Source: Eubacteriales Family XIII. Incertae Sedis bacterium
GTDB lineage: Bacteria > Bacillota_A > Clostridia > Peptostreptococcales > Anaerovoracaceae
Direction: 5' to 3'
NCBI GenBank assembly: GCA_031280075.1
Contig: JAITHG010000248.1
Location: forward strand, 1 to 5,767
Length of the DNA: 5,767 nucleotides
Within the stretch, counting starts at the first letter, position 1. Each line of letters opens with the position of its first letter. Below are positions 1 through 5,254 of this stretch, in pieces. The position numbers and the translations under genes were made by a program. The notes below the pieces were generated by a model that saw only the letters and a list, made by a program, of their open reading frames with translations, was not told where the DNA came from and did not search any database.

Positions 1-325
1 GGACGAGGCGAAGGATCGTGCGAGGCGGGAAGCGGAGGAAGCAGCGGCAGCGGCAGCGGCGGCCCTGGAAGCTGCGGCAGCGGCAGATGCGGCAAACATC
101 CAAAGGCTTGAGGAAGCAAAGGCAAGGCTTGAGGAAGAGCTTGCGGCAGTCGAACAGGAGTATGCCGAAGCAACGGGCACTGACCCCGATGAGGAAACCC
201 CTGTGGACGAAACCCCTGATGACGAAGCCCCCGATGAGGAAGCCCCTGCGGAAACCCTTGCCGTGGCTGACAAGGCCCCTGCGGACGGGATCCCTGCGAA
301 GAAAACGAGGGGCAAGGGCAGATGA
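1..325 (+). CDS. C-terminal part of an Ala/Glu-rich coiled-coil phage protein (5' end outside window)
   Basis: The frame beginning at base 2 is open from the window edge to the TGA at 323-325 and gives 107 residues; no start codon lies inside, so the gene begins upstream. The first part is strongly helical and charged: an Ala-rich block (residues 14-30, including eight consecutive Ala) followed by heptad-like RLEEAKARLEEELAAVEQEY (about 34-53), which predicts a coiled coil. Residues 65-84 are four pentapeptides of the form E-[T/A]-P-x-[D/E], and the tail is basic (KKTRGKGR). The stop overlaps the next start (ATGA at 322-325), so it belongs to the same operon as the portal. Function is not recognisable. 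Position just before a portal would fit a terminase-region accessory or a C-terminal extension of a larger protein, but this is inference. Coding is supported by frame continuity, the stop/start overlap and protein-like composition. Confidence 0.72.
   Translation, partial: DEAKDRARREAEEAAAAAAAALEAAAAADAANIQRLEEAKARLEEELAAVEQEYAEATGTDPDEETPVDETPDDEAPDEEAPAETLAVADKAPADGIPAKKTRGKGR
194..253 (+). repeat. Four in-frame 15-base repeats encoding acidic Pro pentapeptides
   Basis: Four consecutive 15-base units encode ETPVD, ETPDD, EAPDE and EAPAE. The DNA units differ mainly at third positions, so selection or an old duplication has kept the peptide pattern. The stretch is acidic and Pro-spaced, which suggests an extended, disordered linker between the coiled coil and the basic tail. 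Confidence 0.7.
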
Positions 326-525
326 CCGCTGTCACGATAGCGGCACTGTTCGCTTTGCTTGTGGTGCGGGAAGCACTCTCGTACATCGAGCGCAGAAGGC
401 TGCACGAGCTGTTGGCGGCGAAGGACTTGACAGAGTTCCGCAGCATGCCGGCAAGCCGGGAGGCACGCGTCAACCTCATCCAGCAGATGAGAGAGAATGA
501 ACGGGGTTCCAAGGAGGCACGATGA
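322..525 (+). CDS. Small single-pass membrane protein between the upstream gene and the portal
   Basis: This 67-residue protein has a hydrophobic N-terminal segment (about residues 4-16, TIAALFALLVV) followed by a charged helix containing ERRRLHELLAAKDLTEF (about 23-39) and a polar C-terminus. The predicted topology is one short membrane anchor with a cytoplasmic helical tail. From memory, small proteins with a TM segment and an 'ERxxLxxxLxAKDLTEF/Y' motif occur next to terminase or portal genes in many phages of Gram-positive bacteria. Their role is unknown to me. The start overlaps the preceding stop (ATGA) and the stop overlaps the portal start (ATGA at 522-525), so translation is likely coupled on both sides. 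The SD is modest (GAGGGG at 307-312, 9 bases before the ATG). A holin or spanin role is not supported: it has a single short TM and no lipobox. Confidence 0.78.
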   Translation: MTAVTIAALFALLVVREALSYIERRRLHELLAAKDLTEFRSMPASREARVNLIQQMRENERGSKEAR

Positions 526-2609
526 CTGTAAGCAAGGCGATATCGAGACGGTTTGGCGACGAAGCGCCACTGGAGCTTTTCGCCTCAGAGGTCATCCGCG
601 ACATCCGCGAGAAGTTCGAGCAGCGCCGTTCGCAGCGGCGCGGCCTGGAACTTCAATGGCGGCTTAACATCGAGTTCTACAACGGGAACCAGTTCGCCGA
701 CATAAATGCGTCGCTCGGGGATATCGAAACGCTTGGGGTATTCTCGGAGTTCGAGGAACGGAACGTGTTCAACGAGATCGCGCCCATCGTGGAGACCGCA
801 CTTGCGATCCTGTCCCGCAAGAGGCACATCATGCGCGTGACCCCTGCCAGCTCCAGCTCGGAGGACAGGACATCGGCGAAGATCGGGAACAAGGTGGTCG
901 CATCGATGCGAAGGAGGCTGAACATCTCCGACCTGTTCCAAGACGGCAACATCCAGGCAAAGACCACCGGGAGCGCCGTTTGGAAAACCGTGTGGGATCC
1001 CAACGCGGGCAGGACTGTCGCCATGCTCGTATCGTCCCTCACGGACGAGGAAATGCAGATAGAGGGCATGCAGCCTTCCCTTGAGGAAGAACTGCTGGGC
1101 ATCCCCGCTGACGGCGCAGTCAGCCGCATCCGTGAAGGCGACGTGTCGATCAGCGTGCACTCGCCTTTCGAATTCTACCCAGAGAACGTCTCCATCCCGT
1201 GCAGCAAGAACCGGAGGGTGATGCACGTGCAGGTGATGTCTCCGGACGAGGTCTTCGAGAAGTGGGGGGTTGTCGCCAAGGGTGACGACATCGATGTCTT
1301 CAAAGTCGTAGACACGACAGACAGGTCGTATGGCGGCGCGGTGTCAGGACGGGTGTTCGGGAAGATGTTCGGTGTCGAGAAGGCGCGCAATTCGGTGCGC
1401 GTCTACGAGGAATGGGAGCTGCCGTCGCGCAAGTTCCCCTCCGGTCGCCTCATAATCTGCACGGACGAAGACCTCCTTCACTACGGCCCGCTCCCTGACG
1501 CACTGGGTGGACAGGGGGAATACGCCCTGCCCTTCGACGTGCAGCAGTCCGTAAGGACGGACGGCTTCTTCGGGAAGTCGGTGATAGAGCGCCTGATCCC
1601 CATTCAGCGTGCGTTCAACTCGAACAAGAACCGTATCGCGGACTACATGAACCGCATCGGCATCGGCGTGTATGTATGCGAGGAAGGCTCCGTGCCGGAC
1701 ATAGACAAGTTCATCAGCGGGGGCATCATGCCCGGCGACGTGATAGAGCACATGCGCGGCACAAGGGCACCACATTTCCTCGATACGCCGTCACTCCCGC
1801 CGGACATCTACCGCGAGACGGATGCCCTTCTGGACGAGATGGACAGGCTGGCCGGCATATCACGGCTTGCCAAACAGTCGGAGGTGTCGCCCTCGATCTC
1901 TGCCGCCAGCGCCATCGCAGGGCTTGCGGAACAGGACGATACGCGGATAGGGCTTGAGGCAGACAACGCCAAAGCCACATATATCAGCTTCACCCGCAAG
2001 GCACTGATCCTGTACCACGACAACGTTAAGTATCCGCGCATGGTCGCGGATATAGGGCGTAACGACGAATTTGAGATAAGCCAGTTCCGAGGCAGTGACC
2101 TGACCTCGTTCGACATTTCGATAGAACCGGAGCCGGAAGCATCCGACACGCTTGCGCAGCGCAGGCAGAAGATTGTGGAGCTTCTGAACGCCGGACTGTT
2201 CGCCGACCCGGAGACGGGACGCATAACGAACGAAGGCCGTATCATGATCTTCGAGATGCTGGAGCTGGGGAACTGGGATGCGTTCATCGAGAGCGACAAC
2301 GAACACCAGAGAAGGGCGCACCGCGAGAACCAGTCGATGATGGCCGGGGATGCGGCGACGCTGTTCGAGTTCGACGATGACCTCATCCACATCGGCTCGC
2401 ACAACAACTTCCGGCTAAAGTCGGAATACGAGGAGGCGCTGAAGGAACGCCCCGAACTCGACCAGTTGTTCGCGGCGCATGTGGAAGAGCACATTTTGAG
2501 CCTCGAACAGAAGCAGATTGCACAGGCGCAGCCCGACGGCCTGCCGCATACGGAACAGCCGGGCACGCAGCTTGACCCCGGATTCGGGGAGATACAGGAG
2601 GAAATTTGA
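522..2609 (+). CDS. Phage portal protein (large, P22-like type)
   Basis: At 695 residues this matches the long portal class (P22 portal is about 725) rather than the 400-500 residue siphophage class. The portal forms the dodecameric ring at one capsid vertex through which DNA is packaged and to which the tail attaches. Visible hallmarks, recognised from memory: an N-terminal helix followed by WRLNIEFYNGNQF (46-58); NVFNEIAPIVETALAILSRKR (81-101); the wing region with SPFEFYPEN (214-222); LPFDVQQ...FFGKSVIERLIPIQRAFN (336-366), leading into long helical crown/stem segments; a Ser/Ala-rich stretch with ASAIAGLAEQDDTR (462-475); and a C-terminal acidic/His element DDDLIHIGSHNNF (618-630) with a later HVEEH (653-657). 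The C-terminal tail is Gln/Pro-rich. AAGGAGG at 511-517, 4 bases before the ATG, supports this start. It ends one base into the scaffold start. The family call is strong; the P22-like subtype is inferred from length and motif style. Confidence 0.9.
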   Translation: MTVSKAISRRFGDEAPLELFASEVIRDIREKFEQRRSQRRGLELQWRLNIEFYNGNQFADINASLGDIETLGVFSEFEERNVFNEIAPIVETALAILSRKRHIMRVTPASSSSEDRTSAKIGNKVVASMRRRLNISDLFQDGNIQAKTTGSAVWKTVWDPNAGRTVAMLVSSLTDEEMQIEGMQPSLEEELLGIPADGAVSRIREGDVSISVHSPFEFYPENVSIPCSKNRRVMHVQVMSPDEVFEKWGVVAKGDDIDVFKVVDTTDRSYGGAVSGRVFGKMFGVEKARNSVRVYEEWELPSRKFPSGRLIICTDEDLLHYGPLPDALGGQGEYALPFDVQQSVRTDGFFGKSVIERLIPIQRAFNSNKNRIADYMNRIGIGVYVCEEGSVPDIDKFISGGIMPGDVIEHMRGTRAPHFLDTPSLPPDIYRETDALLDEMDRLAGISRLAKQSEVSPSISAASAIAGLAEQDDTRIGLEADNAKATYISFTRKALILYHDNVKYPRMVADIGRNDEFEISQFRGSDLTSFDISIEPEPEASDTLAQRRQKIVELLNAGLFADPETGRITNEGRIMIFEMLELGNWDAFIESDNEHQRRAHRENQSMMAGDAATLFEFDDDLIHIGSHNNFRLKSEYEEALKERPELDQLFAAHVEEHILSLEQKQIAQAQPDGLPHTEQPGTQLDPGFGEIQEEI
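2596..2601 (+). promoter_or_regulatory. Shine-Dalgarno that sets the scaffold start at ATG 2609
   Basis: AGGAGG lies 7 bases before ATG 2609 but only 4 before the in-frame TTG at 2606. The spacing and the stronger codon favour ATG 2609, giving a TGATG junction (one-base overlap) with the portal stop. Confidence 0.75.
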
Positions 2610-3598
2610 TGTTCAGGAAAAGGTTTATGCCGTTCATGGAGGCAGACGGTGGGGCGACGTTCGCCGCTGCCCAAAAGGCGATCATGGAAGACGGCGACGG
2701 CGGTTCCGGCGACGGTGGCGAAGGCTCCGGCGATGGCGGTTCCGGCGACGGTGGTTCCGGCGGTGACGGTTCTGATGGCGGTTCCGGCGGCAGCACTGGA
2801 ACTGGCGACGGTACAGGCGACGGTGGCGCTGGCTCCGGTGGCGATGGTGGCGACGGTGGCGAAGGCGGCGACGGTGGCGAAGGCTCCGGCGGCAACGAGC
2901 CAAGCGCCCTCGATCAACTGCTTGCGAGCATCCGCAACCTGCCAGACCCCCCGCCCCAAGGCAGCGAAGGCGACGAAGGCAATGAAGGCAATGAAGACGA
3001 TGAGCCGCTAAGCGAACAGCAGCTTGCGGAACTCTTCGACTCCAACCCGCTGGAAGCAGCGCGGGCTATTGAGAAAAAAATCATCACGGATGTGATGGGG
3101 CGAATCCAGCCCGCACTGGAGATGGCGAACCAGCAGCAGCGCGTAAACGCCGTCAAGGACGTGATACAGGGGTATTTCGCGGAGAACTCCGACGCGGAGG
3201 ACTACATCGACGGCATCAAGGAATACCTGGGCGAGAACGAGCTTCCGCTCGATGACCCCAGATCATTCAGGGAGGCACATCTTGCATCGAAGCTCAAGCA
3301 GTTCGAGGGGCGCAAAAGCCTTGAGGACTACATGGGCGACGATGAGTCCATAGCAGCCATGGCGCAGAACGAGGACTTCATCACCAAACTGCTAGGGAAC
3401 GAAGATGCACGCCAAAAGCTGCTCGCCGACAAGGACATCAAGGAGTCGGTCATCGCTTCCTACATGAAGGAGATCGAGGACGGGGGGAAACCCATCACCC
3501 TCGCAGGTGGAGGCGTGCCGAACGCCACGCCCCCTCCGGGTGGCATTGAGACGATCAAGGACGCAGAGGCTGCGATGCTCCGCGACATGGCGGGTTGA
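2609..3598 (+). CDS. Capsid scaffolding protein (probable) with long Gly/Asp/Ser N-terminal linker
   Basis: The 329-residue product lies exactly between portal and major capsid genes, the usual place of the scaffold, which directs procapsid assembly and then leaves the head. Three regions are visible. Residues 1-27 are a short hydrophobic/basic head (MFRKRFMPFMEADGG...) that recalls the 'LQLFA(D/E)GG' N-termini of many Gram-positive phage scaffolds. Residues 28-96 are almost entirely Gly, Asp, Ser and Glu. Residues 97-329 are acidic and mostly helical, with a second low-complexity patch of EGD/EGN/EGN/EDD (about 118-130), a Pro/Gly-rich hinge (PPPGG) and a closing helix (TIKDAEAAMLRDMAG) of the kind found at scaffold C-termini, where capsid binding often lies. 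Composition (acidic, helical, almost no Cys or Trp) fits a scaffold. The call rests on position and composition, not on a catalytic motif; a fused protease is not seen. Confidence 0.78.
   Translation: MFRKRFMPFMEADGGATFAAAQKAIMEDGDGGSGDGGEGSGDGGSGDGGSGGDGSDGGSGGSTGTGDGTGDGGAGSGGDGGDGGEGGDGGEGSGGNEPSALDQLLASIRNLPDPPPQGSEGDEGNEGNEDDEPLSEQQLAELFDSNPLEAARAIEKKIITDVMGRIQPALEMANQQQRVNAVKDVIQGYFAENSDAEDYIDGIKEYLGENELPLDDPRSFREAHLASKLKQFEGRKSLEDYMGDDESIAAMAQNEDFITKLLGNEDARQKLLADKDIKESVIASYMKEIEDGGKPITLAGGGVPNATPPPGGIETIKDAEAAMLRDMAG
2708..2732 (+). repeat. 25-base exact direct repeat, copy A
   Basis: This stretch (starts GGCGACGGTGGCGAAGGC, ends TCCGGCG) is identical to 2867-2891. The copies begin 159 bases apart, which is 53 codons, so a deletion or duplication between them would keep the scaffold in frame. 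Confidence 0.85.
2867..2891 (+). repeat. 25-base exact direct repeat, copy B
   Basis: Identical over 25 bases to 2708-2732. Its first 18 bases are also the second member of a perfect 18-base tandem pair with 2849-2866. Confidence 0.85.
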
Positions 3599-3607
3599 CA
3601 TAGATTC

Positions 3608-3644
3608 GCGCCTGAATGGCGCAAATATGCCCTGACAAAAGGGC
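3608..3644 (+). other. Two small hairpins in the leader between scaffold and capsid genes
   Basis: The 110-base gap 3599-3708 is the largest non-coding stretch here. It holds a 5-bp stem GCGCC/GGCGC with a 5-base loop (3608-3622) and a 4-bp stem GCCC/GGGC with an 8-base loop (3629-3644). Both precede the terminator-like hairpin at 3664. They may be part of a structured mRNA leader. They are short enough to be chance, and no ligand or protein can be assigned. Confidence 0.4.
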
Positions 3645-3663
3645 TTGAGATAGAGTTACGTCC

Positions 3664-3688
3664 TGTGCCTTGCAAGGCACATTTTTTT
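3664..3688 (+). terminator. Intrinsic terminator-like hairpin upstream of the capsid gene
   Basis: Bases 3664-3681 form a perfect 18-base palindrome (TGTGCCT TGCA AGGCACA: 7-bp stem, 4-base loop) followed directly by seven T (3682-3688). This is the standard rho-independent form. It lies inside the head operon, 6 bases before the capsid SD, so it must be leaky, regulated, or paired with a capsid promoter nearby. It could alternatively act as an mRNA-end stabiliser. Confidence 0.8.
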
Positions 3689-3694
3689 GACATG

Positions 3695-3702
3695 AAAGGA
3701 GG
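3695..3702 (+). promoter_or_regulatory. Very strong Shine-Dalgarno of the major capsid gene
   Basis: AAAGGAGG lies 6 bases before ATG 3709. It is the longest SD match in the window, as expected for the most abundant virion protein. An ATG at 3692 overlaps the SD region but is out of frame with the capsid gene. Confidence 0.85.
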
Positions 3703-3708
3703 GCTGAC

Positions 3709-4902
3709 ATGCCCGCATCTTCTATCGCACTTGCAGAAAGTTATATCAAGAAGTACTACATGCCGCCGATCCTGAAACAGCTCGACGAGAAGCCGGGCCC
3801 CGTGTGGGCTGCGCTCCAAAAGACCGTGGAGAGCGTGCCCGGCAACGAGTTCTTCATCACGCTTGAGTATGGCCGCCATGGCGGTCTTGGGGCACGCCCG
3901 GAAACCGGGGATGTCCCTGCGGCCAGCGAGCGGCTGCACAAGCAGGGCAAAACGTCCGTCAAGAACATCTACGGACGCATCGCGATGACGGAGAAACTCC
4001 TCATCGCATCCAAGGACAACCGTATGGCATTTGCCAGCGAGCTGACGCGCCAGATGGAGAACATCACCACGGATGCCACGGACTATGTGGCGAGGAACTT
4101 CATGACATCCCACGACGGTGTCTTCGGCTACGTCCAGTCCGTCGCCGCCGGAACGCCGACGGTGATCACGCTGAACCCCGACAACAGCATCATCAACGCG
4201 TTCTACCCGGGGCAGGTGATCGACACCATCACGGGTACGACTGTCACTGACAGCGCCCGCATGGTTGTGGACGTGGACTACGTGACAGGGAAAGTGTCCG
4301 TAAATGGCACGATCACGGCAGCGGCAGGCGCGAAGATCGCCATCAGCGATGCGTACAGCTATGAAATGACCGGGCTTCAGGACATCCTGACCGCGAACAA
4401 CATCCTGTACGGGATCGACAGGGCACAGAACAAGTGGTTCAACCCCAACGTGCAGGACAAGGCAAGCGGCGGTACGCCAACACCGCTTGATGGCATGTGG
4501 CTGGAGACGGCTGCGGATGAGATCGCCATCCGCTCGGGGGAAAAGCCGACGTTCTACGTCTGCTCGCATGGCGTGGAACGCGCGTACAAGTCGTGGAACC
4601 TCCAGTTCGGACGGAACAACGACATGCAGACCCTCAAGGGCGGGTACAAGCTTGTCTCGCACAACGGCATCCCGCTCTCACCGGAGAAGTACTTCCCAAG
4701 GAACCAGATGGCGATGATCTCCATGCCTTGGATGAGGCTTGGGATGCTGCGGGATTGGGGCTGGATGTCCGAGACCGGGAGCATGTTCACCAAAGTCCCC
4801 AACAAGGCCGAATACGAGGCGACATTGACGCTGTACGGCGACCTGCTGTGCAAGTTCCCATCTTCAAACAGCCTGATCAAGGGCATCGAGGAGGTTGCCT
4901 GA
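3709..4902 (+). CDS. Major capsid protein (HK97 fold)
   Basis: At 397 residues this is a typical length for an HK97-fold shell protein, and it follows the portal and scaffold. There is no long N-terminal delta domain, in keeping with a separate scaffold gene. Visible regions, assigned by analogy: an N-terminal helix (SIALAESYIKKYYMPPILKQ, 5-24); a Gly-rich, polar E-loop-like stretch (about 57-82) leading to KNIYGRIAMTEKLL (85-98); a spine-type helix region (about 103-133); a beta-rich insertion (about 145-215, with VITLNPDNSI and GQVIDTIT); TGLQDILTANNILYGIDR (221-238), a motif I know from phage capsid proteins; and a C-terminal A/P-domain part with FYVCSHGVERAYK (282-294) and a Met/Trp-rich strand (about 334-353). 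The strong SD and its own leader predict very high expression. It ends one base into the next start (TGATG). No protease site is evident. Confidence 0.9.
   Translation: MPASSIALAESYIKKYYMPPILKQLDEKPGPVWAALQKTVESVPGNEFFITLEYGRHGGLGARPETGDVPAASERLHKQGKTSVKNIYGRIAMTEKLLIASKDNRMAFASELTRQMENITTDATDYVARNFMTSHDGVFGYVQSVAAGTPTVITLNPDNSIINAFYPGQVIDTITGTTVTDSARMVVDVDYVTGKVSVNGTITAAAGAKIAISDAYSYEMTGLQDILTANNILYGIDRAQNKWFNPNVQDKASGGTPTPLDGMWLETAADEIAIRSGEKPTFYVCSHGVERAYKSWNLQFGRNNDMQTLKGGYKLVSHNGIPLSPEKYFPRNQMAMISMPWMRLGMLRDWGWMSETGSMFTKVPNKAEYEATLTLYGDLLCKFPSSNSLIKGIEEVA
4889..4894 (+). promoter_or_regulatory. Shine-Dalgarno inside the capsid gene that sets the start at ATG 4902
   Basis: AGGAGG (extended GAGGAGG from 4888) lies 7 bases before ATG 4902, within the last capsid codons. 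It selects this start over the longer in-frame extension reaching back into the capsid gene, and it indicates coupled translation. Confidence 0.8.
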
Positions 4903-5189
4903 TGAAAGCCATGATCAGCCAGCCCATGGCTGGAAAGACGACGGAACAGATACGGGACGAGCGCACTGCGCTCGTCTCAAGGTTCGAGTCGGACGGGATC
5001 CACGTCGTGGACACGGTGTACGACGACTTTGTGGCAAATCCGCAACCCTTGCACTACCTTGCCAAGGCGATCAACGCAATGGCAAGCGTGGATATCGTCG
5101 CATTCCTCCCCGGGTGGGAGGATGCGCGAGGCTGCTTCATCGAGCATGAATGTGCGAAGCGGTACGGCAAGGAAATCATCTACGCATAA
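4902..5189 (+). CDS. DUF4406 / nucleoside 2-deoxyribosyltransferase-like small protein
   Basis: The 95-residue protein has a Rossmann-like layout. A first strand and loop, MISQPMAGKT (4-13), matches the family's nucleotide-binding 'SGPMTG'-type start. It is followed by a helix (TEQIRDERTALVSRFES), a strand (VVDTVY), NP (46-47), a helix (YLAKAINAMASVDIVAFLPGW) and RGCFIEHECAKRYG (76-89). In the nucleoside 2-deoxyribosyltransferase superfamily the catalytic Glu sits in 'GTxxExGxA'. Here G77, E81 and A85 keep that exact spacing, so E81 is the likely nucleophile position. DUF4406 proteins are common in phages, are about this length, and mostly lack a tested activity; N-glycosidic bond cleavage or transfer on a nucleotide is the inferred chemistry. 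It overlaps the capsid stop by one base and is followed by a terminator, so it is made with the capsid protein. It is probably a cytoplasmic accessory enzyme rather than a virion part. Confidence 0.82.
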   Translation: MKAMISQPMAGKTTEQIRDERTALVSRFESDGIHVVDTVYDDFVANPQPLHYLAKAINAMASVDIVAFLPGWEDARGCFIEHECAKRYGKEIIYA

Positions 5190-5212
5190 CTCAACCTCTT
5201 TCCTTTTCCATA

Positions 5213-5245
5213 GGCGGCCCCTTGACCGGGGTCGCCGCATTTTTT
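5213..5245 (+). terminator. Intrinsic terminator after the capsid-DUF4406 pair
   Basis: A GC-rich stem forms from 5213-5221 pairing with 5228-5236 (nine pairs including one G-U, loop TTGACC). An alternative register pairs GCGGC at 5214-5218 with GCCGC at 5234-5238, one base before six T (5240-5245). Either form is a good rho-independent terminator. The T tract touches the SD of the next gene. Confidence 0.82.
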
Positions 5246-5250
5246 GGAGG
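5246..5250 (+). promoter_or_regulatory. Shine-Dalgarno that sets the start at ATG 5255
   Basis: GGAGG lies 4 bases before ATG 5255, the same short spacing as at the portal start. It argues against any start upstream, because the longer open frame back to 5150 runs through the terminator stem and overlaps the DUF4406 gene. Confidence 0.75.
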
Positions 5251-5254
5251 CACA

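Larger units (their letters stand above)
2690..2896 (+). repeat. Low-complexity GGC/GAC/GGT tract encoding Gly-Asp-Ser linker
   Basis: About 207 bases are built from imperfect units such as GGCGACGGTGGC and GGTTCCGGC. They encode scaffold residues 28-96, mostly Gly with Asp, Ser and Glu. GDGGEG is encoded twice in perfect tandem at 2849-2866 and 2867-2884. The reading frame is kept throughout, so the tract is part of the gene. It also creates long Pro-rich and Arg/His-rich spurious frames on the other strand and the other frames. Confidence 0.9.

Noticed and set aside
18..500. A 160-codon Arg/Lys/Gln-rich frame over the first 500 bases
   Set aside because: It is out of register with the coiled-coil gene and the small membrane-protein gene, and has the composition of a shifted Ala/Glu repeat. 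The other two frames have SDs, overlaps and sensible proteins.
2383..2895. Minus-strand Pro-rich (PPSPPEP) protein
   Set aside because: The Pro/Ser/Glu pattern is just the reverse complement of the Gly/Asp/Ser codon repeats in the scaffold gene.
2690..2896. RTX calcium-binding or collagen-like repeats in the Gly/Asp tract
   Set aside because: RTX repeats need a hydrophobic residue after each GGxGxD, which is missing. Glycine is not held at every third position as collagen requires, and Pro is absent.
1808..2959. A 383-codon open frame on the minus strand across the portal end and scaffold start
   Set aside because: It is Ser/Ala/Thr-rich low complexity that mirrors the Gly/Asp repeats and portal codons of the plus-strand genes, so it is a shadow.
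3074..3080. A7 run as a programmed frameshift site in the scaffold gene
   Set aside because: The codon register is GAG AAA AAA, so the first slip base is G and the heptamer is not ideal. The gene is complete in frame 0, and the -1 frame gives only a few dozen codons of unrecognisable sequence.
3595..3628. Sigma70-like promoter for the capsid gene: TTGACA at 3595-3600 overlapping the scaffold stop
   Set aside because: The -35 match is perfect, but no acceptable -10 lies 16-18 bases on (GGCGCA is there). The nearest AT-rich AAATAT (3623-3628) is 22 bases away. A phage-specific promoter cannot be excluded.
3460..4662. A 400-codon open frame on the minus strand across the capsid gene
   Set aside because: It lies opposite a well-supported capsid gene, has an Arg/His/Val-rich composition typical of GC-rich shadow frames, and has no recognisable domain.
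4593..5189. A longer form of the DUF4406 protein starting inside the capsid gene
   Set aside because: The extra N-terminal part is antifamily low-quality sequence overlapping the capsid gene. The AGGAGG before ATG 4902 and the usual family length fix the start there.
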